NCBI RefSeq assembly: GCF_028683135.1
Contig: NZ_JAJUBB010000004.1
Location: 1-64,000, forward strand
DNA length: 64,000 nt
Direction: 5' to 3'
Origin: Enterovibrio qingdaonensis
GTDB lineage: Bacteria > Pseudomonadota > Gammaproteobacteria > Enterobacterales > Vibrionaceae
Shown: in pieces, positions 54,626 to 63,784 of the stretch
How positions within the stretch are numbered: the first letter of the stretch is position 1
Layout of the letters: each line of letters opens with the position of its first letter
Notes under the pieces: generated by a model
Told to the model about the DNA's origin: nothing
Database searches by the model: none
Seen by the model: only the letters and a program-made list of their open reading frames with translations
Program-made: the position numbers and the translations under genes

Positions 54626-55177
54626 ATGAAGCGAAGTCAAAATGTAAAACGCGCATCCATGAACAAAGCACTAAAAGCGGTTCCATTTACCTTTGTCGGC
54701 GGCATTTCAGGGTGTTTCTTTGAACCACAAACCGAAGGCTTTGTGTTCCAGAACGCGCAAGAGTGCGCGAACGCCTTTCCTGAAGAAGTCGCACAGTGCC
54801 AGATTGCCTATAAAGATGCCGTAGAGGAGGCAGCACAAGATGCACCTCGCTACCAAAATCAATATGCCTGTGAAAACGATTTTCAAGATGGCTGTGAGCG
54901 ATACGGCTCTTGGTTTATGCCAGCGCTGGCGGGGTTCTTTTTTGCCAACGCGCTAGATGACGATTATTTCAAAAAGAAGAAGAAGCGGTATTACTCACAG
55001 CCTGTTTATCGTTACCGTGGCGGCTTGTACTCCAGTAATGGCAACAAGCTAAGCGGATCCTTTGGCAAAACAGCCAAAGTCGCCACCAGCTCTACCACTA
55101 AGTCGAGCGGAACCATCGGTAAGGTCATGTCTCGGGGTGGATTTGGAAAAACAGTCTCATCGAGCCGGGGTGGGTAA
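54626..55177 (+). CDS. DUF1190 (YgiB-like) protein
   Basis: This 183-residue protein is of the YgiB/UPF0441 type. It has a basic N-terminus (MKRSQNVKRASMNKALKAVP), a lipoprotein-like Cys near residue 30 (GGISGC), a conserved middle with the YKDAVEEAAQDAPRYQNQY block, and a Ser/Gly-rich, basic tail ending SSRGG. It is co-transcribed with the ygiC-like gene 3 bp later. Function is unknown; it is probably in the envelope. Confidence 0.85.
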   Translation: MKRSQNVKRASMNKALKAVPFTFVGGISGCFFEPQTEGFVFQNAQECANAFPEEVAQCQIAYKDAVEEAAQDAPRYQNQYACENDFQDGCERYGSWFMPALAGFFFANALDDDYFKKKKKRYYSQPVYRYRGGLYSSNGNKLSGSFGKTAKVATSSTTKSSGTIGKVMSRGGFGKTVSSSRGG

Positions 55178-55180
55178 TCT

Positions 55181-56344
55181 GTGTTTCGCAGGGACATATC
55201 TGAACGCCCCAACTGGCGGGCGTTAGCAAAAAAATATGGGTTTGGTTTTCACACCATGTACGGTGAACCCTATTGGGATGAAACGGCCTATTACCAGTTC
55301 AATCTAAAACAAATAGAAGACGATCTGGAAAAGCCAACCGAAGAGATTCACCAGATGTGTTTGGATGTGGTTGATCGGGTTGTGCGCGATGAAGTTTTAC
55401 TCCACCGATTCGGGATCCCAGAAGCAATGTGGGATCTCGTCCGCCAATCTTGGCAACGAAAAGATCCTTCACTCTACGCTAGGCTCGATTTTGCCTATGA
55501 CGGCGTTAACCCAGCCAAACTCTATGAAAATAATGCGGATACGCCAACCTCATTGTTCGAGACTGGGTTTTGGCAGTGGGTATGGCTGGAAGACGTTGTC
55601 GACAGTGGCCGGATTCACCAAGGTGCAGACCAATTCAATATTCTGCAAGACTATATCCTCGCAAGATTTGCCGAATTGTCGCGTCGACAACCGGGTCAGC
55701 GACTTTACTTTAGTTGTTGTAAAGACACCGAAGAAGACAGAGCAACAGTGCAATATCTCGAAGACTGCGCCAAAGAAGCCGGGCTCTCTACAGGCTTTGT
55801 TTATGTTGAAGACATTGGCCTCAATGACCGCGGTGAATTTGTTGATGCTTCTGGCCGCGAGATCCGCTGGATGTTCAAACTCTATCCTTGGGAGTTTATG
55901 TTTGGCGAGGAATACGCCCAGCATTTAGGTTCAGCCACAATTAACTGGCTTGAGCCAATGTGGAAGTCAGTATTGTCGAATAAAGCCCTGCTGCCGATGC
56001 TTTGGAAGCGTCATCCTAATCACCCTAATTTACTGGCCGCCTACTTCGCCGACGATGCCAACGCATCACGCTTAGAGAACTATGTCATCAAGCCTCTATT
56101 CTCCCGTGAAGGGGCAAACATCAAAGTGGTGAGAGGCGGAAAAACCCAGTTCAAAACCGATGGCCCCTATAACGAGCACCAAGCCATTATTCAGCAATAT
56201 CAGCCGCTTCCCAAGTTTGGCGATAATTACACACTGATCGGCAGTTGGCTTGTTAATGATCGCGCCGCTGGCATTTCCATTCGTGAAGACGCGTCACTGA
56301 TCACCCAAGATCTTGCCCGCTATCTGCCACATATCATTCTCTAA
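55181..56344 (+). CDS. YgiC/YjfC-like ATP-grasp (glutathionylspermidine-synthase family) protein
   Basis: This 387-residue protein is similar to the C-terminal synthetase domain of Gsp synthase: YDGVNPAKLYENNADTPTSLFE, KLYPWEFMFGEEYA, and the late VIKPLFSREGANIKVV ATP-grasp region. E. coli YgiC makes an amide-type bond with an unknown product. The start is GTG 55181. It is the last gene of the DUF350-ygiB-ygiC set, followed by a strong terminator. Confidence 0.9.
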   Translation: MFRRDISERPNWRALAKKYGFGFHTMYGEPYWDETAYYQFNLKQIEDDLEKPTEEIHQMCLDVVDRVVRDEVLLHRFGIPEAMWDLVRQSWQRKDPSLYARLDFAYDGVNPAKLYENNADTPTSLFETGFWQWVWLEDVVDSGRIHQGADQFNILQDYILARFAELSRRQPGQRLYFSCCKDTEEDRATVQYLEDCAKEAGLSTGFVYVEDIGLNDRGEFVDASGREIRWMFKLYPWEFMFGEEYAQHLGSATINWLEPMWKSVLSNKALLPMLWKRHPNHPNLLAAYFADDANASRLENYVIKPLFSREGANIKVVRGGKTQFKTDGPYNEHQAIIQQYQPLPKFGDNYTLIGSWLVNDRAAGISIREDASLITQDLARYLPHIIL

Positions 56345-56381
56345 ACCACAGCACACAATTCATCGCATTCGAACTATTTTT

Positions 56382-56409
56382 AAAAGGGACACAAAAAAGT
56401 GTCCCTTTT
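56382..56409 (+). terminator. Terminator of the DUF350-ygiB-ygiC operon
   Basis: AAAAGGGACAC/GTGTCCCTTTT with an A6 loop, then T. Confidence 0.92.
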
Positions 56410-56478
56410 TATTTTTCTCATTCGTTGTCTTACCGAGAGCCTAATCTCAACCTCAATCACTTACACGGAGTAACAAGC

Positions 56479-56835
56479 ATGAAAGACTTTATGTTTATCT
56501 ATCAAGGTGGCGATCCGGACTGGGCAATGAAATCAACGCCCGATGAAATGGCCGCGATTATGGGGCAATGGCAAGCATGGATGGAAAAGCTCGCTGCCAC
56601 TGATCAATTGGTCACTGGCGGGTCACCATTGCACTTTTCGGGCAAACGCATGGATCCGAACAAAGTCGTCACAGACATCGCCGCCGCCGAACTGAAAGAG
56701 TTGGTAAGTGGTTATTCGATTGTCAGAGCAGAATCTATGGAAGAGGCATTACAAATCGCCAACGAATGCCCAATCTTCCTTTCTCCGGGCGTTAGCTTGC
56801 AAGTGCGTGAAGTCGTCCAAATGGGCAACTGCTAA
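56479..56835 (+). CDS. YCII/DGPF-domain protein linked to an ECF sigma factor
   Basis: This 118-residue YCII-related protein starts at MKDFMFIYQGGDPDW after a GGAG site; the frame before it is not YCII-like. Conserved positions include MGQWQAWMEKL, VTGGSPLHFSG, SGYSIVRAESMEEALQIANECP. DGPF/YCII proteins are the signature partners of ECF42-type sigma factors. Here the gene is convergent, overlapping the sigma gene by 4 bp at their 3' ends. Confidence 0.88.
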   Translation: MKDFMFIYQGGDPDWAMKSTPDEMAAIMGQWQAWMEKLAATDQLVTGGSPLHFSGKRMDPNKVVTDIAAAELKELVSGYSIVRAESMEEALQIANECPIFLSPGVSLQVREVVQMGNC

Positions 56836-58094
56836 CCACGTAACAGGCGCTCAATTTGGGACAACATGAGTTGTTGTTCTTGTTGAGTGCCGCCTTTCGC
56901 CATTGAGGCTTTAGCATGGAAACGGGCTGCAGTCTCATCGCCGCTTTTGGCGAAGATATGCGCCAAGGTTGCGTCCGGTAAATGTGACTCACTCAAACGT
57001 TTCTCATCGTTCACTTCTTTCACTAGCGCAATCGCTTTTTCCATGTCATTCAAATACGCATTTGCCACAGCTTGATTCAGCAACGATACCGGCGATGCTG
57101 TCACACCGTATAAGGCATCATACAATCGCTCGATTTCTTGCCAGTTAGTGTCGCCAAACGATGCTGCCTTGCTGTGCTCACTGGCAATCATAGCTTCCAG
57201 CATAAAGCGATATTTTATACCCCCGTCTTCCAGACCCGTTTTTGCAAACGCTAACCATTGCAACCCTTGTTGAATATGCACCCTGTCCCAACGTTCTCGC
57301 TGTTGAAGATCTAAAGGCACAGGCGCGCCTTGCTCATCGACACGAGATTGAAGCCTTGCCATATGGAAATGCATCAAGGCATACAGAGCCAGGGTTTCAC
57401 GGTTGGCGACGTGTGGTGCAGCAATAAGCCTCGCAAGCAGACTCATTGCCTCTTTGCAAAAGTCGACATCAATAAGCGTATTTTCATCAGTGCTATAAAG
57501 GCCTTCGTTAAACAAGAGGTATAAGGAGACGTGAACCGTATCTAAGGCCTGTGACATTCGATCAGCATCTGGGCGATTCAAAGGAATTTTTCTAAGCTGT
57601 TGCCGGGTTCGACCCAAGCGCTTCTTCACCGTTTCTTCAGGTAATATTAGTGCCTTAGACACCGCCGATAAACTAAATCCACACAGGGTCTTCAGTATCA
57701 TTGGAATTTGGTTTTCCACCTTCACGAGCGGATGACAACACCAGAAAATCATGTTCAGCATGTCTTCCTGTAGAGCCTCTTCAGAAAACGATTTATCTAC
57801 CGTACTTACCAGCGTCCACTCACTCTCCAACAGCAAAGAGAGATCGTCCGCAAACTCCACGCTGTTGCGGTGCTTTCGAATCACATCAATCGCATGGTTT
57901 TTCGCGGTTAGCATCAGCCATGCTCCGGGGTTTTCCGGTTCGCCGTTCTCCTTCCAATGTACTAACGCTTTCCCAAACGCTTCATGCAGCGTGTCTTCCG
58001 CCAGTTCAACGTTTTCCACGCCAAAAATACGAATGAGTGCCGCCAGTATTTTTGAAGACTCCTGACGATAAATTTCTTCTAATCTTTTAGACAA
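56832..58094 (-). CDS. ECF sigma factor with C-terminal extension (ECF42-like)
   Basis: This 420-residue sigma-70 family protein has region 2 (about residues 10-75; LAEDTLHEAFGKALVHW) and region 4 (about 120-175; LCGFSLSAVSKALILPEETVKKRL), followed by a helical, TPR-like C-terminal domain of about 240 residues (RDRVHIQQGL-type helices; LLNQAVANAYLNDMEKAI). Such ECF42 factors lack an anti-sigma and are controlled through the C-terminal domain. The adjacent YCII gene is the likely target. Confidence 0.92.
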   Translation of the reverse strand: MSKRLEEIYRQESSKILAALIRIFGVENVELAEDTLHEAFGKALVHWKENGEPENPGAWLMLTAKNHAIDVIRKHRNSVEFADDLSLLLESEWTLVSTVDKSFSEEALQEDMLNMIFWCCHPLVKVENQIPMILKTLCGFSLSAVSKALILPEETVKKRLGRTRQQLRKIPLNRPDADRMSQALDTVHVSLYLLFNEGLYSTDENTLIDVDFCKEAMSLLARLIAAPHVANRETLALYALMHFHMARLQSRVDEQGAPVPLDLQQRERWDRVHIQQGLQWLAFAKTGLEDGGIKYRFMLEAMIASEHSKAASFGDTNWQEIERLYDALYGVTASPVSLLNQAVANAYLNDMEKAIALVKEVNDEKRLSESHLPDATLAHIFAKSGDETAARFHAKASMAKGGTQQEQQLMLSQIERLLRG

Positions 58095-58306
58095 TTAAAC
58101 GCCTTGCTATGCCTTAACAATAATGAATTGAGTATTGCCCCTAGATTGATACATTGCTGAGAAATCATTTCGGTAAAATAAGTTTGTTCTTATACCCGAA
58201 ACGAGTGCTTTCACTGACGATACAAGCTCTCTATCCTTTTGAATGCACTCCACACTCAGAAGAAAAATCACGTAAAAAACTTCTGCATCACCAGTAAGGA
58301 TCTCCT

Positions 58307-59173
58307 ATGAAAGCAGGTTTAGGTACAGCAGCCTTTGGTACTACCATCTCTTCTTCAGACGCCTTTGACGTACTAAATGCATTCATTCACATGGGCGGGA
58401 CAGTGGTAGACACAGCCAACGCTTATGCGTTTTGGGCTGGTAAAGGAGGAGAAAGCGAGGAAGTGGTGGGCGAGTGGCTGAAAACTATCGACCGCAGTAC
58501 GGTGGAGATCCACACAAAAATTGGTGCCATGCCACTTGATGGCAAAGACTTTGCGACCGCAGAAGGGTTAAGCAAAGCCGCCATAGACAATGCCATAGTC
58601 GCTTCCCTTGAGCGATTGAATACAGACTATATCGATGTGCTTTACGCTCATATCGACGATTTAAACACCCCGTTAGAGGAAACGTGGAGGACGCTCACCG
58701 ATTACGTTTCTCGTGGCATTGTTAAAAAGCTTGGCGTGTCTAACTACACACTAGATAGATTGAGCGATCTCTGTGTACTCATCGAACGAAATGCGTTGGA
58801 GCCGATCAGCTATGCGCAATACCGCCACACCGTTATCCCGCCAAAACCAAATTTAGATTTTGGTGTGCAACTCTGCCTGACACCCGACATTAAAGCCTTA
58901 CTGACAGATGCTAACCCGGACGTCGTCATCATTGCGTATTCCCCTCTGTTAAACGGCGCGTTTGAACACAAAGGCACGCTGCCAGAAGAATATGACACAC
59001 CAGAGAACAAACGTTTTATCGCCGAGTTACGGGCTGAAGCCGATATGCTGTTGATGAGCCCTTCCGCCATTGTTTTAAGAAACATTGTGAATCAGGGCAT
59101 TTTCCCAGTATGCATGACAGGAAGCAGTAAACACTTGAAAGAAAATCTTATGTTAGTGAAAAAACTAAGGTAA
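58307..59173 (+). CDS. Aldo/keto reductase
   Basis: This 288-residue AKR-fold NADPH-dependent oxidoreductase has the catalytic tetrad visible as Asp36 and Tyr41 (DTANAY), Lys (HTKIG, near 70) and His (YAHIDD, near 116). GVSNYTLDRL and VCMTGSSKHLKENL (cofactor-binding end) are typical. An AAGGATC site precedes the ATG. The substrate is unknown; it is a single gene. Confidence 0.9.
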   Translation: MKAGLGTAAFGTTISSSDAFDVLNAFIHMGGTVVDTANAYAFWAGKGGESEEVVGEWLKTIDRSTVEIHTKIGAMPLDGKDFATAEGLSKAAIDNAIVASLERLNTDYIDVLYAHIDDLNTPLEETWRTLTDYVSRGIVKKLGVSNYTLDRLSDLCVLIERNALEPISYAQYRHTVIPPKPNLDFGVQLCLTPDIKALLTDANPDVVIIAYSPLLNGAFEHKGTLPEEYDTPENKRFIAELRAEADMLLMSPSAIVLRNIVNQGIFPVCMTGSSKHLKENLMLVKKLR

Positions 59174-59849
59174 GTTGACAACTATTGGACAGGATGGTGT
59201 GAATAGCACACCTTCCTGTTGCACGTGAAAGCTGAGCGATAAAATCTCGATTTCTCACATCGCTACCTATGATTTCCCTCTCACTTCGTTGTAATAAAAA
59301 CTTTTTATTACAATTATTTTGCATCAATAATGTGCATGAATCACCAAAAGCGTGCAGCTCAATGTCGTGTGATTTTGATTAATAAAGCGACAGGTCGGCG
59401 AGAAACGGGAGTAAACACCAACACTCCTTCAAGGTTTACATAGAGATTGAGGGCTTTTTCATCCAAATTGAAAATGTAATTTCATTACAAAACAGAACGT
59501 TAATACCAATACATGTGGATTTATCTCTGACATTCGCTCTCGCCTGAAGAGCTAAATACCTGCCACACTTTTCTGTCTCTTCTCTTCGTAAAAAAACAAA
59601 CTTATCAAAATCCCCTAACCATTGTCATGTCGGGGGATAGCCGCACATTGCACAAGAAAACTGATAACCACCACAGAATTTAGTTATATCACTAAACGAT
59701 CATGTTTTTTCATTAAAATTTAATGCCAATTATAAAACATAAAGTTAGCCTCATTTAATCTCATCCATGTGACGGAAGCTTGAAAAAAGAACATATCAAT
59801 GTATCCTTTAAAGGGTTTATATGTTTAGACCTCTAAATGATTTGGAAGC
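59174..59849. other. Long AT-rich region upstream of ectA
   Basis: 676 bp without a supportable gene. It starts with a hairpin (ACAGGA-GGTGTG/CACACC-TCCTGT, 59189-59219) that could end the reductase transcript. Nearer ectA lies a nested palindromic region (see 59789-59827). The length suggests a long regulated 5' region or an unrecognised small RNA. Confidence 0.45.
59789..59827 (+). promoter_or_regulatory. Nested palindromes upstream of ectA
   Basis: AACATAT and ATATGTT flank a perfect CCTTTAAAGG (59805-59814) about 25-60 bp before ectA. It is a candidate operator, for example for a CosR-type MarR repressor known to control ect genes in Vibrio. Assignment to CosR is inference. Confidence 0.4.
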
Positions 59850-60398
59850 ATGATGAGTACGGAAACGATCGACCACAGTGTAGTAACGGCGCGTTTGAAA
59901 AAGGAACTGGATGCTTGGGTATTTCGAGTTCCTAACAAAGGTGATGGAATCAAGATTCATAACTTGATCGCTAACTGCCCCCCCCTCGACGAAAACTCCT
60001 CTTACTGTAACTTCCTTCAATCCTCCCATTTTCATCAGACATGCATCGTCGCAGAGCATAACGGTGAAATTGCAGGATTCATTTCAGGATATCTAAAGCC
60101 GGATGCTCCTTCTGAGCTTTTCATCTGGCAGGTCGCTGTCTCTGCCGCTAGCCGCGGTAAAGGGTTGGCCTTTCGAATGCTGCAACAGCTCCTAAAACGA
60201 GAGCACCTTAATAAGGTAAGCGCAGTTGAAACCACTATCACTGAATCTAATGAAGGGTCTTGGAACTTATTCAAGAAGCTCGATGCCGCACATGGAAAAC
60301 GCGGTTCCGTATCGACTTTTTTAGACCAAGAACAGCACTTCAAAGGGCATCACGATACTGAGTATCTGTACCGAATCCCTTTGAACAAAACACATTAA
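59850..60398 (+). CDS. ectA: Diaminobutyrate acetyltransferase EctA
   Basis: EctA is a GNAT enzyme that acetylates L-2,4-diaminobutyrate at N4. It has 182 residues; FRVPNKGDGIKIHNLIANCP, NSSYCNFLQSSHF, LFIWQVAVSAASRGKGLAFRML (acetyl-CoA loop) and VETTITESNEGSW are typical. The start is ATG 59850 or the adjacent ATG 59853. It is the first gene of the ectoine operon, induced by osmotic stress in relatives. Confidence 0.95.
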   Translation: MMSTETIDHSVVTARLKKELDAWVFRVPNKGDGIKIHNLIANCPPLDENSSYCNFLQSSHFHQTCIVAEHNGEIAGFISGYLKPDAPSELFIWQVAVSAASRGKGLAFRMLQQLLKREHLNKVSAVETTITESNEGSWNLFKKLDAAHGKRGSVSTFLDQEQHFKGHHDTEYLYRIPLNKTH

Positions 60399-60417
60399 TA
60401 CTAAAAACGGACCAGAC

Positions 60418-61683
60418 ATGGACATTTTTAATAAGCAAGAGTCGAACGTAAAATCATACTGTAATAGCTTTCCGGTGGTATTTACCTCCGCAAAGGGTGT
60501 ATGGCTGCATACTGAAGATGGAAATAAGTACATCGACTTTCTTGCCGGCGCAGGCTCGCTCAATTACGGCCACAACAACCCAGAATTCAAAAAAGCCCTT
60601 ATTGAATATATTGAGAAAGATGGCATTACCCATGGCCTAGACATGCACACAGAAGCGAAAGCCAGCTTTCTGACCGCACTCCGTAATCACATATTCACCC
60701 CTAGAAATCTTGATTACAAAGTGCAGTTTACTGGCCCAACAGGCACCAATGCTGTCGAAGCGGCAATGAAACTCGCGCGCAAGGTGACAGGCAGAACGAA
60801 TATCGTCACATTTACCAACGGATTCCACGGTTGCACCATGGGTGCGCTGGCAGCAACGGGCAATCAACACCACCGTGGTGGTGCTGGGATGCCATTGGCC
60901 GGAACATCACGCATTCCTTATGAAGGATATGCGGGTGTCGATGGGCTTGCGCTGTTTGAAACCATGCTTAACGACAACTCAAGCGGTTTCGATAAGCCTG
61001 CGGCTGTACTGTTTGAAGTGGTTCAGGGTGAAGGCGGTTTAAACGTCGCAACCAATGAATGGCTGAAAAAGCTCGCCAAAATCTGTAAAGACAATGGCAT
61101 TCTGACCATCGTCGATGATATTCAAGCGGGCTGTGGCCGCACAGGTACCTTCTTTAGCTTTGAGCCATCAGGCATCAAGCCAGATATGATCACCCTTTCG
61201 AAATCTATTGGTGGCTACGGCTTGCCAATGGCACTTGTGCTGCTAAAACCTGAATTGGACAAGTGGTCACCGGGCGAACACAACGGTACCTTCCGTGGTA
61301 ACAACCACGCTTTCACTACCGCAACCAAAGCGATTGAAGAGTATTGGAGCGACGATAGCTTTGAAAGCCACATTGCTGACCGAAGCCAGCAAGTGAGAAA
61401 GGTCATCGACAAGACCCTGAAGAAATTCCCTTCATTATTTGTGAAAGCCAAAGGTCGCGGCATGATGCAAGGCATCGAGTGTAAAGACGGCGACTTGGCA
61501 TCGGCCATTTCTCAGCGCTGTTTTGAGCTAGGTATGGTAATTGAGACAGCAGGCCCTAACGATGAAGTGGTTAAATTCTTCTGTCCTCTCACCATTACTG
61601 AAACTGAACTCGAAAAAGGCCTGCAAATTTTCGAAAAGGCCGTAGAAAACGTTGCTGAGAAAGCAACCAAGAAAGCATCTTAA
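60418..61683 (+). CDS. ectB: Diaminobutyrate-2-oxoglutarate transaminase EctB
   Basis: EctB is a PLP class III aminotransferase making L-2,4-diaminobutyrate from aspartate semialdehyde and glutamate. It has 421 residues; [69 protein letters not shown] and [17 protein letters not shown] with the Schiff-base Lys are visible. It lies 19 bp after ectA. Confidence 0.96.
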   Translation: MDIFNKQESNVKSYCNSFPVVFTSAKGVWLHTEDGNKYIDFLAGAGSLNYGHNNPEFKKALIEYIEKDGITHGLDMHTEAKASFLTALRNHIFTPRNLDYKVQFTGPTGTNAVEAAMKLARKVTGRTNIVTFTNGFHGCTMGALAATGNQHHRGGAGMPLAGTSRIPYEGYAGVDGLALFETMLNDNSSGFDKPAAVLFEVVQGEGGLNVATNEWLKKLAKICKDNGILTIVDDIQAGCGRTGTFFSFEPSGIKPDMITLSKSIGGYGLPMALVLLKPELDKWSPGEHNGTFRGNNHAFTTATKAIEEYWSDDSFESHIADRSQQVRKVIDKTLKKFPSLFVKAKGRGMMQGIECKDGDLASAISQRCFELGMVIETAGPNDEVVKFFCPLTITETELEKGLQIFEKAVENVAEKATKKAS

Positions 61684-61694
61684 GGGATAGATTC

Positions 61695-62081
61695 ATGATA
61701 GTTAGAACTCTGGAAGAGTGTAAAAACAGCGAGCGTCGTGTTGTATCAGAAACATGGGAAAGTGTCCGTATGTTGTTGAAAGACGACAAAATGGGCTTTT
61801 CTTTCCATATCACGACAATCTTTGGTGGTACGGAAACGCACATCCACTACCAAAACCATCTTGAATCTGTGTACTGCATGTCTGGCGAAGGCGAAATTGA
61901 GGTCATCGGTGATAAGACCTACCCCATCAAGCCAGGTACGCTCTACATCCTTGATAAACACGACGAGCATTTCCTGCGTGCTTACGAAGGCAAAGAAATG
62001 GTCATGGCGTGTGTATTCAACCCGCCTATCACAGGACAAGAGGTGCATGACGAAAACGGCGTTTATCCGCTGGTCGACTAA
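61695..62081 (+). CDS. ectC: Ectoine synthase EctC
   Basis: EctC is a cupin-fold lyase that cyclises N4-acetyl-diaminobutyrate to ectoine. It has 128 residues; [36 protein letters not shown] (metal/substrate pocket), [34 protein letters not shown]. It lies 11 bp after ectB. Confidence 0.96.
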   Translation: MIVRTLEECKNSERRVVSETWESVRMLLKDDKMGFSFHITTIFGGTETHIHYQNHLESVYCMSGEGEIEVIGDKTYPIKPGTLYILDKHDEHFLRAYEGKEMVMACVFNPPITGQEVHDENGVYPLVD

Positions 62082-62149
62082 TCCCACCTCATGGGGAGCC
62101 TTTCGCTCCCCATCTGTTATCCGCTTTCGCTCATGTAAAGGATTTACTC

Positions 62150-63565
62150 ATGACTTATACCGTTGAAAAAATCGGTGGTACGTCAATGTCGGCGTATAAC
62201 GCCGTACTGAACAATATATTTCTACGCCCTGAATCGCCTTATAACCGCGTGTTTGTTGTCTCTGCTTACGGCGGCATTACCGATGCGCTATTGGAAAGTA
62301 AACGCAATGGCGATCCGGGAATATATCAACTTGTGGCTAAACGAGATGATGGCTGGATTGATGCGTTTACCGCGCTTAAAAAACGCTTGGTCAGTATTAA
62401 CGCTGAAATTTTCGAAGACACCGTAAGTCGCACTCGTGCAGACAAATACATCGCCGCACGTCTGGATGATGCCCAAAACTGTATCACGAACATTTTGGCG
62501 ACCTGCAAATACGGACAGTTCACGCTCCGCCAGTACTTGCCACAAATTCGCGAGTTTCTCTCTTCCATCGGTGAAGCGCACAGTGCCTACAACACAGCAC
62601 TAAAACTGAAATCGCTCGGCATCAATGCCCGATTCGTTGATCTATCCAGTTGGGACGACAAGCTTTCAGGCAATCTTGACCAAGTGATCACCAGTGCGTT
62701 CGCCGACATAGATGTGAAAAACGAGCTTCCCATCGTGACGGGGTATTCGTACTGTGACGAAGGTTTAATGAAAACCTATGATCGCGGTTACAGCGAAATG
62801 ACCTTCAGTCGCATTGCGAGCATTACCTCTGCAGATATCGCGATTATCCATAAAGAATACCATTTGAGCAGCGCCGACCCACGTATCGCCGGGCCTGAGA
62901 ACGTGCTGCCTATAGGTCAAACAAACTTTGATGTGGCCGATCAACTGGCAAATCTCGGTATGGAAGCGATTCATCCAAATGCCGCTTCTGGCTTGCGTCA
63001 GGCAAACATTCCGCTGCAAATCAAAAACACCTTCGAACCCGAGCACAAAGGTACGCTGATCTCGCAGCAGTACGCACCGAAGACAGAAAAAATCGAGATT
63101 ATCGCGGGTAAAAATAAGGTCTTTGCGCTGCAAATCTTTGATCAGGCTATGGTCGGTCAGGTGGATAACGTCGGCTACGAAATGATGGAAATCATTTACG
63201 AAGAGCGCGTAAGCCTGATCGGTAAAGAGATGAACGCCAACTCCATCACTTACTACCTGAGCGGCGCGACAAAGAACCTCAATCAATTACTTTACCGTGC
63301 AGAGAAACGCTTCCCCAACTCGACCATCGCAAAGCACATGGTGGCGTTGATTTCAGCTATCGGTGCTGAAATAAACACCAACACCACACTCAGCAAGGGT
63401 GTGCTTGCATTAATGAGTCACGACATTGCCCCCATTGCCGTTCACTCATCCATGCGCAATGTAAACGTGCAGTTTGTGGTGAAAGACGACATGTATGAGA
63501 ACGCTATTCGCGCATTACATGAAGCCTTCTTTACGAGAGAAACGGTAACCAAGCAGATTGCGTAA
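62150..63565 (+). CDS. ask: Ectoine-operon aspartokinase Ask_Ect
   Basis: This 471-residue aspartate kinase supplies aspartyl phosphate for ectoine synthesis. Characteristic are TVEKIGGTSMS, VVSAYGGITDALLE, IVTGYSYCDEGLMKTYDRGYSEMTFS, and C-terminal ACT domains. The specialised ectoine-linked aspartokinases are typically insensitive to threonine/lysine feedback. It lies 68 bp after ectC and ends with a strong terminator. No ectD (hydroxylase) follows, so ectoine, not hydroxyectoine, is the expected product of this locus. Confidence 0.94.
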   Translation: MTYTVEKIGGTSMSAYNAVLNNIFLRPESPYNRVFVVSAYGGITDALLESKRNGDPGIYQLVAKRDDGWIDAFTALKKRLVSINAEIFEDTVSRTRADKYIAARLDDAQNCITNILATCKYGQFTLRQYLPQIREFLSSIGEAHSAYNTALKLKSLGINARFVDLSSWDDKLSGNLDQVITSAFADIDVKNELPIVTGYSYCDEGLMKTYDRGYSEMTFSRIASITSADIAIIHKEYHLSSADPRIAGPENVLPIGQTNFDVADQLANLGMEAIHPNAASGLRQANIPLQIKNTFEPEHKGTLISQQYAPKTEKIEIIAGKNKVFALQIFDQAMVGQVDNVGYEMMEIIYEERVSLIGKEMNANSITYYLSGATKNLNQLLYRAEKRFPNSTIAKHMVALISAIGAEINTNTTLSKGVLALMSHDIAPIAVHSSMRNVNVQFVVKDDMYENAIRALHEAFFTRETVTKQIA

Positions 63566-63592
63566 CATTCGCGCACGACTCGGCCAATGAGC

Positions 63593-63625
63593 AAAAAGCC
63601 AGCGTTTAAAATCGCTGGCTTTTTT
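63593..63625 (+). terminator. Terminator of the ectABC-ask operon
   Basis: AAAAAGCCAGCG/CGCTGGCTTTTT (12-bp stem, 8-nt loop) followed by TC. Confidence 0.92.
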
Positions 63626-63784
63626 CTGTTTACCGCTCTATTCCAATTCGGGAATTAAAACAAAATAAAACACTCTCAAAACCCATCCATCAGCCAAAAT
63701 ATTTCTTTTTATAACATAGACATATGAGGATTTTTATTATATTTATCCCCGCGCATTATATATTTATAGATATGAGGTTAGTGC

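Noticed and set aside
62765-63286. 173-codon minus-strand frame inside the aspartokinase gene
   Set aside because: Shadow frame of a certain gene.
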